Shown here piece after piece: positions 18,776-27,716 of a stretch of 64,000 nucleotides of DNA. Below the pieces are notes generated by a model. The model saw only the letters and a program-made list of their open reading frames with translations, had not been told where the DNA came from and searched no databases. Origin of the DNA: Parafrankia discariae (lineage in GTDB: Bacteria > Actinomycetota > Actinomycetes > Frankiales > Frankiaceae); the NCBI RefSeq assembly GCF_000373365.1, contig NZ_KB891230.1, positions 279,975 to 343,974 of the forward strand, read 5' to 3'. The position numbers and the translations under genes are program-made. Each line of letters begins with the position of its first letter. Position 1 is the stretch's first letter.

Positions 18776-19360
18776 TCAGTCAGGCAGAACGACGACCCGG
18801 CGGGTGGGCTCCTCACCCTCGGACTCGCTGCGCACGCCGTCGATCGTGGCGATCACGTCGTGCACGACCTTGCGCTCGAAGGGTGTCATCGCAACCAGCT
18901 TCTGGGGCTCGCCGGTGTCGGCGACCCGGTTCGCGGCGTTCGTCGCGACCTTCCCCAGCTCGATCCGGCGGCGGGCTCGATGACCGCCGACGTCGAGCAT
19001 GAGCCGGCTGCGGACGCCCGTCTTCTGGAGCACGGCTAGCCGGGTCAGCTCCTGCAGCGCCTCGAGGGTCTCACCGCCGGACCCGATCAGCTTGTCCAGC
19101 CCGTCCCCGACCACGGCGACGACGGCACGCCCGCCCTCGACGTCGAGATCGAGGTCGCCGTCCATGTCGACGATGTCGAGCAGGCCCTCGATGTAGTCGG
19201 CCGCGATCTCACCCTCCTGCTCGAGGTCGGCGAGCCGGCGCTCGCCGGAGCCGTTCGAGCTCGTGGTGTCCTCGCCCGCGGTCGTGTCGGCCCCGGCCGT
19301 CGGGCCGTCCTCATTGGCCTCGGGTCCTTCCACGGCCAGGTCAGGTGCCGAACCGGTCAT
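18776..19360 (-). CDS. jag: Jag/KhpB-family RNA-binding protein (KH-R3H)
   Basis: A 194-residue cytoplasmic RNA-binding protein. After an acidic N-terminus come a KH-like domain (LIGSGGETLEALQELTRL, about 100-120) and an R3H domain (ELGKVATNAANRVADTG, then MTPFERKVVHDVIA). It has no Jag_N domain, as usual in actinobacteria. The ATG at 19360 has GGAG 9 nt upstream; starts further upstream would add Arg/Pro-rich sequence that looks non-coding. It follows yidC on the same strand as in most Gram-positive origins. Confidence 0.93.
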   Translation of the reverse strand: MTGSAPDLAVEGPEANEDGPTAGADTTAGEDTTSSNGSGERRLADLEQEGEIAADYIEGLLDIVDMDGDLDLDVEGGRAVVAVVGDGLDKLIGSGGETLEALQELTRLAVLQKTGVRSRLMLDVGGHRARRRIELGKVATNAANRVADTGEPQKLVAMTPFERKVVHDVIATIDGVRSESEGEEPTRRVVVLPD

Positions 19361-19537
19361 CAGCGTTACTCCAGGGGAAAGGGGGCGGCGGTGCCGAGCG
19401 TACGGGACGTCCGGGCGCCGCGGGGTCAGCGCGGCGGTTACGGGGGGCAACCGCCCGGGACGAACCGGGGCGTCCGGGGCGGACGGGGCGTTCAGCCCGG
19501 ACGATGCCTGTGGGCGGGACCGGAATCCGCCGGCTCA

Positions 19538-20935
19538 TCAGCGCCGCCCGCCCGGTCGCTTGCCCTTTCCCCGGCGCTTGGCCGGCCGCGACCCACCGGG
19601 GGCGCGGCGCATCCCCGCGGGGACCGGCGGCGGGGTGGACCGGGAGGCTCCCTCGGACTCCGCGACACCGTTCGAACGGGACGTGCCCGCTGCCGCCGTC
19701 GCCGAACCGGTGGCGGCTTCCCGGCCGGAGTCGGCGATCTCGCTCGTGGCGGACGCCTTCCCGGCGCCGCCGGCGGCGTCAACCGCCGTGGCCTTCGGCG
19801 TGCTCTGGGGCGTGCCCTTGGGGGTGGCCTTCGCTCCGGCCGCCTTGGCCGGAGTCTTCGGCTTGCTCGTGGACGTGCCGGACCGGGAGCGGGTTCCGGG
19901 CGGGGCGCTCGACACCCGCTCACCGGACCCGACGGCGACCGCCGAACCGGAGGAGGCCCGCCCGTTCTCGCCCGCCGCCTGGCCGCCGGCACCGGAGTCC
20001 GCGCCCTTCGTCAGGGACGTCGTGGCGGGACGGGGGCGGCTCTTCGACTTCGCGCCCGCGCGGGCACCGGGGGAGGGCCGGGAGACCGCGGCACCGTCAG
20101 ACGGTGCCGTCCGGGCGCCGGGGACCTTGCCGTTCGCGGCGAGCGGCTTGATCGGAGGCATCTTCTTGATGACGAAGAACTGCTGCCCCATGCTCCACAG
20201 GTTCGTGGTCAGCCAGTACAGCAGGACGGCGATCGGGAACCGGAATCCGAAGATCGCCAGCATGAGCGGCGAACCGTACAGCAGGATCTTCTGGACCATC
20301 GCCTGCTGCGGATCGACCGGCCCGGTCCGCGCCATGATCTGGCGCTGGGTGAAGAACGTCGTCGCACCCATCAGGACGATCAGCACGACCGCGAGGATCT
20401 TGGCGTGTGTCCCGTTGGCCCCGAGGAAGTCCAGCAGGTCCTGGGAGGAGCCGAACGAGTTCGACAGCGAGATGCCCCACAGCTTCGCGCTGGCGATCTG
20501 CTCCACCTGGTCGGCGGACAGGCCGACCCGCGGACGCCACACCAGCGAGCCGCCGGGGCCCTCGTTCATCGGGGCGAGGTGGGTGAAGACGTGGAACAGC
20601 GAGATGAACAGCGGGATCTGCAGGAGGATCGGCAGACAGCCGAGCAGCGGATTGCCATGCTCCTTCTGGAGCTTCATGATCTCCGCTTGCATCTGCTGTT
20701 TGTCGTGCCCGTACTTCTCCTTGATCTCCTTGATCCGGGGCTGCATCATCTGCATGGTCCGCTGGGACTTCACCTGCTTGACGAACAGCGGGAAGATCAG
20801 GATCCGGACACAGATGACAAGCAGAACGACCGACAACGCCCACGCGAAGAAGCTGTCCGCGCCGAAGATCGGCCCGAATCCCCTGTGGAAGAAGACGATC
20901 GCGTTCGCCGCGAGATGATAAAGCGGATCCAACAC
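19538..20935 (-). CDS. yidC: Membrane protein insertase YidC/OxaA
   Basis: A 465-residue Gram-positive-type insertase. The conserved core has five membrane segments: MLDPLYHLAANAIVFFHRGF at the start, RILIFPLFVKQVKSQRTM with the groove arginine, the charged cytoplasmic hairpin MMQPRIKEIKEKYGHDKQQM, and GCLPILLQIPLFISLFHVF. The last ~190 residues form a Ser/Ala/Lys-rich cytoplasmic tail ending in a basic run (KRRGKGKRPGGRR), which could bind ribosomes. It inserts membrane proteins alone or with SecYEG. yidD ends 12 bp before it. Confidence 0.96.
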   Translation of the reverse strand: MLDPLYHLAANAIVFFHRGFGPIFGADSFFAWALSVVLLVICVRILIFPLFVKQVKSQRTMQMMQPRIKEIKEKYGHDKQQMQAEIMKLQKEHGNPLLGCLPILLQIPLFISLFHVFTHLAPMNEGPGGSLVWRPRVGLSADQVEQIASAKLWGISLSNSFGSSQDLLDFLGANGTHAKILAVVLIVLMGATTFFTQRQIMARTGPVDPQQAMVQKILLYGSPLMLAIFGFRFPIAVLLYWLTTNLWSMGQQFFVIKKMPPIKPLAANGKVPGARTAPSDGAAVSRPSPGARAGAKSKSRPRPATTSLTKGADSGAGGQAAGENGRASSGSAVAVGSGERVSSAPPGTRSRSGTSTSKPKTPAKAAGAKATPKGTPQSTPKATAVDAAGGAGKASATSEIADSGREAATGSATAAAGTSRSNGVAESEGASRSTPPPVPAGMRRAPGGSRPAKRRGKGKRPGGRR

Positions 20936-20947
20936 CAGACTGTCTCC

Positions 20948-21454
20948 TCACACCCGCGTTCCGCGACGGGAACCGACGATCTCGGAACGCGTCCCCCGGT
21001 GGAGGGACGCAGAGCCATGCCCGTGCCTCGTGCCGGCATCGACGGCGCCCACCGGACCCGAGGCCGTCCGGCACCGACCGGTGCCGGGATCGACGGACCC
21101 TCCGGGCGCCTCACCGGGCACCGGGTCGTAGCCACCCGCGGAAAGCGGCTGGCAGCGCAACAGCCGACGGATGGCAAGCAGACCACCGATGACGCCGCCG
21201 TGGCGGGTCACCGCCGTCAGCGCGTAGGCACTACAGGACGGCTCGAAGCGGCAACAGCCCGCGTTCCGCCCCGACCAGCCGGCCCGGTAGACCCGGACCG
21301 CCATGGCGAGAGCCCAGGCCAGCGGGCCACGCAGCGCGCCGTTGGACGCCCTGGCCAGCATGGTGAACCTCGTGGACGTCGCGAGCGCGACGAGGACGAG
21401 ATCGACGAACGCCAAGACGGCGGCCGCGCTGCCCACACCGGCGACCGCGCTCAT
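20948..21454 (-). CDS. yidD: Membrane protein insertion efficiency factor YidD
   Basis: 168 residues. The conserved YidD core is [20 protein letters not shown] followed by [12 protein letters not shown] and [14 protein letters not shown], with the three cysteines of the family. The family is usually ~70-110 residues; here an extra ~50-residue hydrophobic N-terminus and a ~60-residue C-terminal tail are added. The start is supported by ATGA overlap with the rnpA stop (21451-21454). Its role is to assist YidC-dependent insertion. Confidence 0.9.
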   Translation of the reverse strand: MSAVAGVGSAAAVLAFVDLVLVALATSTRFTMLARASNGALRGPLAWALAMAVRVYRAGWSGRNAGCCRFEPSCSAYALTAVTRHGGVIGGLLAIRRLLRCQPLSAGGYDPVPGEAPGGSVDPGTGRCRTASGPVGAVDAGTRHGHGSASLHRGTRSEIVGSRRGTRV

Positions 21455-21816
21455 CCCGACCGCGCCGATCGCTGCGGCCGCGGGGAGCGGACGGTACGAA
21501 AAGCGGAGTCGAGCGAACGACCGAGATCAGCCGACGTCGCACCCGCCGCCTCAGGTAACGCCCTGATCAGGACAGCGGTTCCCGGTGGCAGCGAGGACAG
21601 CCGGGAGCGCGTCTGCTCGCGCAGCCGCCTGCGGACGCGGTTACGCATCACCGCGTTACCCACCCGGCGGCCGACGACGAACCCGGCCCGAGGCGGTCCG
21701 TCCACATCGGTTTGCACACTGTGGACAACGATTAACCCTGCCCGAACGCGCCGGCCGGAACGCCCGGCAAGGGCGTGTTCCTGCCTGGTGCGAACTCGGG
21801 AGCCCCGGGGGAGCAT
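21451..21816 (-). CDS. rnpA: Ribonuclease P protein component
   Basis: 121 residues, normal length. It contains the RNR signature (NRVRRRLRE) and the preceding [14 protein letters not shown]. The protein binds the RNase P RNA and aids tRNA 5' maturation. It lies 32 bp downstream of rpmH and overlaps yidD by four bases. A perfect DnaA-box-like TGTGGACAA occurs inside the gene at 21720-21728. Confidence 0.95.
   Translation of the reverse strand: MLPRGSRVRTRQEHALAGRSGRRVRAGLIVVHSVQTDVDGPPRAGFVVGRRVGNAVMRNRVRRRLREQTRSRLSSLPPGTAVLIRALPEAAGATSADLGRSLDSAFRTVRSPRPQRSARSG
21720..21728 (-). promoter_or_regulatory. DnaA box inside rnpA
   Basis: TGTGGACAA here reads TTGTCCACA on the other strand, the form preferred in GC-rich Streptomyces origins. 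A single copy within a coding sequence may be chance. Confidence 0.4.
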
Positions 21817-21848
21817 GGCTGACGGCGGCGGGCGCGCTCACTCCACCG

Positions 21849-21986
21849 TCAGGCGGAGAGCTGGCTGCGGCCCTTACTGCGACGCGCGGACAGGATCGAG
21901 CGGCCGGCGCGGGTCCGCATCCGGAGCCGGAACCCGTGGGTGCGGGCCCGCCGGCGGTTGTTCGGCTGGAAGGTGCGCTTACTCAC
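21849..21986 (-). CDS. rpmH: 50S ribosomal protein L34
   Basis: A 45-residue, very basic protein: it begins [20 protein letters not shown] and continues [18 protein letters not shown], as in all L34 proteins. The start is GTG at 21986 with GGAG 7 nt upstream. It is the first gene of the rpmH-rnpA-yidD-yidC-jag run and diverges from dnaA. Confidence 0.97.
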   Translation of the reverse strand: MSKRTFQPNNRRRARTHGFRLRMRTRAGRSILSARRSKGRSQLSA

Positions 21987-23011
21987 GTGAGGACTCCGGA
22001 GACACAGACGGGCGGGATGCCGGCTGGACGCCGGCCGTGGCTGGGACCTCGGTGACGGGACCGGAACCCGGGCGACCGATCGACAGGAGCCCTCAGCCTG
22101 AGGAGACCCGCCACCGGAGCCCACGTCCGTGAGGTCAGGCCCGTGAGATCAGGCCCAGCACGAAGCCGGGCCCACGAGCCGACCGCCGCCGTGGTTCGCC
22201 CTAGCCTACACACGATGCCACCAACGCCGGCTCCGTCCGGACCACAGGCCACGACGAGGTGACCGGACGGACACCGCGAGGGCACCCCGGTCCGGGTGTC
22301 CCGGTGTGACTGTTACGGTCGAGTCCGCTGCCCACAGCTCAGTCCGTGAACCGTCTGCCGCCCCTCCGAGCCCACGGGCTCCGTGGGTGGACTCGTGGGT
22401 GGACTCCGTGGGTGGACTCCACACCGGACCACACGGGCAGGAGCACCATCACCGACCGGTCTCCCCGGCGCACCTCGTAGGCCGGCCCCCCTGGCGCACC
22501 TCATAGAGTGGTCCGCTCAGTGGTCCGCGTGGCTGTCATCCACTTTGTGGGCCGGTCGCCGACGCCACGCCGGATGCGGTGTCATGTCCATGCACAGGTT
22601 GTGGACGACGATGTGGAGAACCGCTTCCGGAGGAGCGGCGCGCCGCCGGCCGCGCCCGGCGGGTCCGGTGCGCTCGGGCCGGGGGTCCACGTCCATCGGC
22701 CGCGGCGACACGGAACAATCCTCGGCTACACAACAGTCGCGCATCCTGTCACCATCACCCCCTTAACCACCAGGAACGTCTCGACCACCAGCGCACGAAC
22801 CACCGAACCAGGACCTGAGCCACCGGCGGCACCGGCTGGTCGGCACCGCACCGGCGGCCGACCGGGCGGCACCGCCGGTCGGCGATGTCGCCGGCCCGAC
22901 ACAGCTGACGCGCATTGACGCAAAGAGACCACAGTGCCAGCCAGCGACTCCGGCTCCCGGCGGTCGTGTGGTCCCGCCCGAGAGCCACGAAGAGCCACAA
23001 GGAGCACCCCT
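21987..23011. other. rpmH-dnaA divergent intergenic region
   Basis: 1 kb of regulatory DNA between divergent rpmH and dnaA. It contains the 12-bp tandem repeats at 22383-22419, a duplicated GTGGTCCGC near 22508-22531, and imperfect DnaA-box matches such as TGTGGACGA near 22600. No convincing promoter hexamers were found. Compared with the dnaA-dnaN spacer the DnaA boxes are few and poor, so I do not place oriC here. Confidence 0.5.
22383..22419 (+). repeat. three tandem copies of GTGGGTGGACTC upstream of dnaA
   Basis: Copies at 22383-22394, 22395-22406 and 22408-22419 are identical. The spacing is one helical turn or slightly more. They may bind a regulator of dnaA or rpmH. Confidence 0.8.
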
Positions 23012-24607
23012 GTGACCGACCTCAGCGCCGACTCCGTCGCCGGTCAGCCGTCCCGGGGAGCCGCGCCCACCTCGGAGCCGGACCTGTCGGCGGTGTGGGA
23101 ACAGGCAGTGGCGGGCGTCGCGGACGGCACGCTCTCCGGCCAGCAGCGGGCATGGCTGAGGCTCACCCGTCCACTCGGGCTCGTCCAGGACACCGCGCTG
23201 CTCGCCGCGCCGAACGAGTTCACGAAAGACCTGCTCGACTCCCGGCTGCGCCCGTTCCTCTCCACCGCGCTGTCCACCGCCTACGGCCGGGAGATCCGGG
23301 TCGCGGTCACCGTCGAGCACACGCCGGACCCGGAGCCGATGACCGGTCCCCTCACCCTCCCGGGCATCGACGCCGGCGGCGGCCCACGCTCGCTGCTCTC
23401 GACCGGCCACGAGCCCCGCCTGGGAGAGGACCACCGAGGCGAGGACCGCCGGGAGGACCGCCGGAGCGAAGATCGCCTCGACGGGCGTCTCGAGGGACGG
23501 GTCGACGGAGCGCCCCCCGGGCGGATGGCCCCGGGGCTGGGCCGCGACCCCTCGCCCCGCCCGTCCGAACCGGCCCGGCTCAACCCCCGCTACCTGTTCG
23601 AGACCTTCGTCATCGGTGACAGCAACCGCTTCCCGCACGCGGCGGCCGTGGCGGTCGCGGAGGCTCCGGCGAAGGCCTACAACCCGCTGTTCATCTACGG
23701 TGACTCCGGGTTGGGCAAGACGCACCTACTCCACGCGATCGGTCACTACACGGTCAAGCTCTACCCCGAGAGCAAGATCAAGTATGTGAGCATGGAGGAG
23801 TTCACCAACGACTTCATCGCCTCGATCCGCGACGACCGGCAGCTCGCGTTCCAGCGCCGCTACCGCGACATCGACGTCCTGCTGGTGGACGACATCCAGT
23901 TCCTCGAGAACAAGGAGCGGACGCAGGAGGAGTTCTTCCACACCTTCAACGTCCTGCACGACACCGAGAAGCAGATCGTCATCAGCTCGGACCGCTCACC
24001 CAAGCAGCTCTCGGCCCTCGAGGACCGCCTGCGCAGCCGGTTCGAGTGGGGGCTGATCACCGACGTCACGCCGCCCGACCTCGAGACCCGGATCGCCATC
24101 CTCTCGAAGAAGGCCGCCACCGAGCGGCTGCCGGTCCCTCCGGACGTGCTCGAGTACATCGCCACCCACATCGAGCGCAACATCCGCGAGCTCGAAGGGG
24201 CGCTCATCCGGGTCGCGGCCTTCGCCAGCCTGAACAAGTCCCACGTCGACCGCACGCTCGCCGAGATCGTGCTGCGCGACCTCATCCCCGACGCGGCCAA
24301 CCCGGAGATAACCGCCGCGGCCATCATGAACGCCACCGCGGCGTACTTCGGCATCTCCATGGAAGACCTGTGCGGGACGTCACGCAGCCGGGTCCTGGTG
24401 ACAGCCCGTCAGATCGCGATGTACCTCTGCCGTGAGCTCACCGATCTGTCTCTACCGAAGATCGGTCAGCACTTCGGCGGCCGGGACCACACCACCGTGA
24501 TGCACGCCGACCGGAAGATCCGCGGCCTGATGGCCGAGCGCAGGGCGATCTACAACCAGGTGACCGAGCTGACCAACCGCATCCGCGCCCAGGCCCGACA
24601 CGCCTGA
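23012..24607 (+). CDS. dnaA: Chromosomal replication initiator DnaA
   Basis: 531 residues. Domain I is N-terminal (about 15-95). Domain II is a long charged Arg/Glu/Asp-Gly linker (about 120-190). Domain III is an AAA+ ATPase with Walker [14 protein letters not shown], Walker [12 protein letters not shown] and the Arg finger region SRFEWGL. Domain IV ends with the DnaA-box binding signature [17 protein letters not shown] at 23012 has AAGGAG 7 nt upstream. DnaA-ATP binds the boxes and trio element in the downstream spacer and opens oriC. Confidence 0.98.
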   Translation: MTDLSADSVAGQPSRGAAPTSEPDLSAVWEQAVAGVADGTLSGQQRAWLRLTRPLGLVQDTALLAAPNEFTKDLLDSRLRPFLSTALSTAYGREIRVAVTVEHTPDPEPMTGPLTLPGIDAGGGPRSLLSTGHEPRLGEDHRGEDRREDRRSEDRLDGRLEGRVDGAPPGRMAPGLGRDPSPRPSEPARLNPRYLFETFVIGDSNRFPHAAAVAVAEAPAKAYNPLFIYGDSGLGKTHLLHAIGHYTVKLYPESKIKYVSMEEFTNDFIASIRDDRQLAFQRRYRDIDVLLVDDIQFLENKERTQEEFFHTFNVLHDTEKQIVISSDRSPKQLSALEDRLRSRFEWGLITDVTPPDLETRIAILSKKAATERLPVPPDVLEYIATHIERNIRELEGALIRVAAFASLNKSHVDRTLAEIVLRDLIPDAANPEITAAAIMNATAAYFGISMEDLCGTSRSRVLVTARQIAMYLCRELTDLSLPKIGQHFGGRDHTTVMHADRKIRGLMAERRAIYNQVTELTNRIRAQARHA

Positions 24608-24646
24608 CCCCCACGCCTTCGCCCCACCCCCCCAGCCGCCCTCATT

Positions 24647-24700
24647 TCCTTGTGTGGCGGGTGAGTGAGTCCCGGGACTCACTCACCCGCCACACAAGGA
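24647..24700. terminator. 54-bp perfect palindrome after dnaA
   Basis: A loopless perfect palindrome with 27-bp arms, centred on CCCGGG at 24671-24676, starting 40 nt after the dnaA stop. It can terminate dnaA transcription or form a cruciform at the edge of oriC. There is no U-tract after it. Confidence 0.85.
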
Positions 24701-24723
24701 TCCGGAGCCGGTGACCTGGTCCA

Positions 24724-24802
24724 GGTTGGGGCTTTTGGGGTTTGATGGATTTTCTGGTGGTTTTGTTGGGGTTCGGGTTGGGTTTTTGGGTGCGTCCGGG
24801 TG
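24724..24802 (+). other. G/T-rich strand-asymmetric tract in oriC
   Basis: The plus strand is almost devoid of C for about 75 nt and carries at least six runs of three or more G, which could form a G-quadruplex. It lies just after the 54-bp palindrome. Confidence 0.6.
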
Positions 24803-25416
24803 AAGGGGCCCGCGTATCGGTGCGGTGAGGGCTCGAATCGTCGCGGGCTCCGAGCCGCCGGCGCCTCACGCCCAGTCCCGGTCCGGTGTTCGCACAGGAT
24901 CCGGCTGTCGCCAGGATTCCGACCCGCCCGGATCCTCCGAACCCGGGCCGCCGCGACTTCCTGTCAGCGCCCAACCGTTCCGCCGCGGCCACGCCGAATG
25001 CGGAAAGGAACATTCGACGCGCGCGAGGACCGGCGGAGGAAATTGCACAGTCCGCACCGGCCACCGCACTTCGTTCATTCGCGTCCAGGCCCGGGCACGA
25101 CTCCGGGTTACGGGTCGGCGTTCGGATCCGGGCGATCGACTGGCGTGCTTCCCGACTCCGCCGGGTCGGGGTGGAAGCCGATTCAAGCCCGTGTTCAGGT
25201 TCGGGACCGACTCCGGACCGATGCCGGTTCGAGGCTGAGTCCGCTGGTTCGGGGCTGGGTCCGCCCGGTCCGAACAGGAGTCCCGGTCCACGCGAGTACC
25301 GGTCCAGGCGGGAGCACGGATCAGGGCGGGAGCGACGGTTCAGGTAGGTGGGCCGACCCGAGCGGGGATGCCGACCCGGACAGGAGCACCGGTCCGGGCG
25401 GTCCGGTCCCGGTCCT

Positions 25417-25464
25417 GAGTTCGAGTTCGAGTTCGAGTTCGAGTTCGAGTTCGAGTTCGAGTTC
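25417..25464 (+). repeat. eight tandem GAGTTC hexamers in oriC
   Basis: Eight uninterrupted identical hexamers occupy 48 bp, about 130 bp before the first DnaA boxes. In one frame they read as Glu-Phe repeats, but no ribosome binding site or conserved protein surrounds them, so they are treated as non-coding. Confidence 0.9.
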
Positions 25465-25592
25465 GCCTCGAGCGTGGGTTCGCGTCCGGGCGTGCGTTTC
25501 GGATCGGTGCCGCGAGTCGGGGCGGGGCCGGCGGAGAACGAGCGTGCCGATCAAACGATTGAGAGCCCACTGCGTGGCATTCACCCACAGCT

Positions 25593-25613
25593 TGTGGAAA
25601 AGGCTGTGGATAA
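25593..25613 (-). promoter_or_regulatory. DnaA boxes, left cluster
   Basis: TGTGGATAA at 25605-25613 is a perfect box (TTATCCACA on the minus strand). TGTGGAAAA at 25593-25601 differs by one base. The two are 12 bp apart, in the same orientation. Confidence 0.85.
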
Positions 25614-25828
25614 CGGGTGATTCCCGACCTGCGAGGAATCAGTGTTGATCGCCCAGCGCGCTCGGGCGATCGCTCGGATCATCGGACGGGCTTCGAGCGC
25701 ACTCCGAGCGGGCCTCGAAAGGGCGTCGAAGCTGGGGACAGTGGCCTCGTAACCTGTGGGTAGCCGGTGGATGAACGTGTGTACAGCCTGTGTGCATCTG
25801 AGGGTCATCTGTGGAATCGATCAAGCCC

Positions 25829-25855
25829 TGGGGATAAACGCCTTGATCATCCACA
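25829..25855. promoter_or_regulatory. DnaA boxes, middle cluster
   Basis: TGGGGATAA at 25829-25837 (minus-strand box, one mismatch) and TCATCCACA at 25847-25855 (plus-strand box, one mismatch) face each other. Weaker matches occur at 25755-25763 and 25810-25818. Confidence 0.6.
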
Positions 25856-25912
25856 CCGTCACCCCCAGGATGCGCACAGGGACTCACCCACTCTGACCTG
25901 GGAAAATGGCCG

Positions 25913-25930
25913 TTTTCCACAGTTTCCACA
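25913..25930 (+). promoter_or_regulatory. paired DnaA boxes next to the unwinding element
   Basis: TTTTCCACA (25913-25921) is directly followed by GTTTCCACA (25922-25930), both on the plus strand. Four GC bases separate them from the DnaA-trio element, the layout known from the Bacillus subtilis origin. Confidence 0.8.
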
Positions 25931-25934
25931 GCCC

Positions 25935-25949
25935 CTACTACTACTACTA
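25935..25949 (+). promoter_or_regulatory. DnaA-trio element, five CTA repeats (3'-GAT-5' on the other strand)
   Basis: Five consecutive CTA triplets give five 3'-GAT-5' trios on the complementary strand. In B. subtilis such trios guide DnaA filament growth onto single-stranded DNA. An AT-rich stretch (25951-25985) follows and is the likely first melted region. A further box-like TGGGGACAA lies at 25995-26003. Confidence 0.75.
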
Positions 25950-26554
25950 ACGAGATCTTCATTAGAGAGATCAAAAACTCGAAGCAGTAGGAGCTGGGGA
26001 CAACCTCGAAATTTCGATCATGGTGTGGTCCGACAGCCCGGAGTGAGCGCGGAGCAACCCGGTCGCTGCCCTCGGTCAGCCGCCTCCCCATCGAGGCGTC
26101 TCGTGAAACCTCGACCTCCGCCGAGGAGTCGCCCTGACGCCGCGCGGCCCCCAGCCCACCCGGCACCCGGCTCGGGGCTCGACGATCGCCGTGGGACCGT
26201 GCGGCTCCACGGCTCCAGCGCGGGCGCGGTGGTCCCGGGCACGACGCCGTCGCGGGCCGTCGCGGCGGGCGGCCCTGCGCTCTGCCCACCGCGGATCTCC
26301 GATCGGCCGGTGCGGGGTGCGTGCCCGGCAGCCGGGCCCGGTGTGCCACCCTCGGAACACAGACCACCCGCTGCCCGCTCCCGGCGCTCTGGGATGCTGG
26401 ATCGGGTCAGGCTGGTGCTCGACTGCCCGCTCCCCGCCGACCAGGCGGGCGGCGCGCGGGTCGGGAGCTCGGCTCGGCGTAGCTATGCCGGTGATGTCAA
26501 GTTCCGCGAACGGCCGTGGGAACGGCCGCCGCGGGACGACGGGAGGACATGTCC

Positions 26555-27715
26555 ATGAGGTTCCGCGTGGAACGGGACGAATTCACCGACGCGGTGGCCT
26601 GGACGGCCCGCACCCTGCCGAGCCGGGCGACCACGCAGCTCCAGGTACTGGCCGGCCTGCTGCTCGACGCCACCGGTCCGGCGCTCAAGGTCGCGGCGTT
26701 CGACTACGAGGTCGCCGCCCAGGGCGAGCTCGACGCCACCGTCACCGAAGAGGGCCGTGGCCTGGTCAACGGCAAGATGCTCGCGGACATCACCCGCTCC
26801 CTGCCGGCGGCCCCCGTCGACGTCCACGTTGACGGCACCCGCCTCGTCGTCGCCTGTGGCAACGCCCGTTTCGCTCTGCCGATGCTGCCCGTCGACGACT
26901 ACCCGACCCTGCCGCCGATGCCGGAGATCACCGGGCACATCGAGGGCGCCGCGTTCGGTAGCGCCGTCGCGCAGGTCGCCGTGGCCGCGGGCCGGGATGA
27001 CACGCTCCCGGTTCTCACCGGCGTGCGGCTCGAGATCGAGGGTGACACGCTCACCCTCGCCGCTACCGACCGTTACCGCCTCGCCGTGCGCACGCTCAAG
27101 TGGCGTCCCTCGGCCCCGGAGGCCTCCGGCGTCGCGCTCGTCCCGGCCCGCACCCTGCTCGACACGGCCAAGAGCCTGTCCGGCTCGGGCGTCGAGGTCG
27201 CCATCGCGCTCGGTACCGGTCCCTCCGGGGAGACGCTCGCCGGTTTCGCCGGCAACACCCGCCAGACCACCACGCGTCTGCTCGAGGGGACCTTCCCGCC
27301 CTACCGCAAGCTGCTCCCCGACAGCTCACCGCTGATCGCCCAGCTTGAGATAGCTCCGCTCACCGAGGCGGTCAAGCGTGTCGCGCTGGTCGCGGCCCGT
27401 ACCGCACCGGTGCAGCTCACGTTCACCCCGGACCACCTCGTCCTCGAGGCCGGTGCGGGCGGCGAGGCCCAGGCGTCCGAGACCCTGCCCGTCAGCTACG
27501 ACGGGCCCGAACTGACCGTCGCCTTCAACCCCGCCTACCTGCTCGACGCCCTCGGCGCGCTCGAGTCCGACATCGTCCGGATCGGGTTCGCCAGCGCCGA
27601 GGACGCCGCGCTCGCCGCGAGCAAGCCCGCGATCCTCACGGGCAAGGGCGGCGACGACCAGACCGAGATCCCCGACTACCGCTACCTGCTGATGCCGATC
27701 CGACTCAACGGGTGA
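26555..27715 (+). CDS. dnaN: DNA polymerase III beta sliding clamp
   Basis: 386 residues, three clamp domains. It begins [20 protein letters not shown], as in other actinobacterial clamps, and ends [12 protein letters not shown]. It is the ring-shaped processivity factor of the replicase. The ATG at 26555 is preferred because GGGAGG (26541-26546) is 8 nt away; an in-frame ATG at 26549 is only 2 nt from it. The stop is followed one base later by the recF start. Confidence 0.98.
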   Translation: MRFRVERDEFTDAVAWTARTLPSRATTQLQVLAGLLLDATGPALKVAAFDYEVAAQGELDATVTEEGRGLVNGKMLADITRSLPAAPVDVHVDGTRLVVACGNARFALPMLPVDDYPTLPPMPEITGHIEGAAFGSAVAQVAVAAGRDDTLPVLTGVRLEIEGDTLTLAATDRYRLAVRTLKWRPSAPEASGVALVPARTLLDTAKSLSGSGVEVAIALGTGPSGETLAGFAGNTRQTTTRLLEGTFPPYRKLLPDSSPLIAQLEIAPLTEAVKRVALVAARTAPVQLTFTPDHLVLEAGAGGEAQASETLPVSYDGPELTVAFNPAYLLDALGALESDIVRIGFASAEDAALAASKPAILTGKGGDDQTEIPDYRYLLMPIRLNG

Positions 27716-27716
27716 C

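Larger units (their letters stand above)
24608..26554. other. chromosomal replication origin oriC (dnaA-dnaN spacer)
   Basis: 1.95 kb without a gene between dnaA and dnaN, the location of oriC in many actinobacteria. In order: a 54-bp perfect palindrome, a G/T-rich strand-biased tract, eight GAGTTC hexamers, at least six perfect or one-mismatch DnaA boxes between 25593 and 26003, a DnaA-trio element and an AT-rich segment. A short inverted repeat (GATCGCCC / GGGCGATC) lies at 25647-25671. Another (GATCAAG / CTTGATC) at 25819-25848 brackets a box. Small reading frames here encode only repeats and are not genes. Confidence 0.88.

Noticed and set aside
16263-18983. 906-codon plus-strand open frame opposite the glycosyltransferase
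   Set aside because: Composition is Arg/Gly/His-rich noise, and it lies opposite two genes with clear domain motifs.
25348-25620. Reading frame with Glu-Phe repeats in oriC
   Set aside because: It comes only from the GAGTTC repeats, has no ribosome binding site, and lies between dnaA and the DnaA boxes.
26557-26574. parS-like GTTCCGCGTGGAAC at the dnaN start
   Set aside because: Two mismatches to parS, and it encodes the conserved FRVER residues of DnaN, so the resemblance is probably coincidental.
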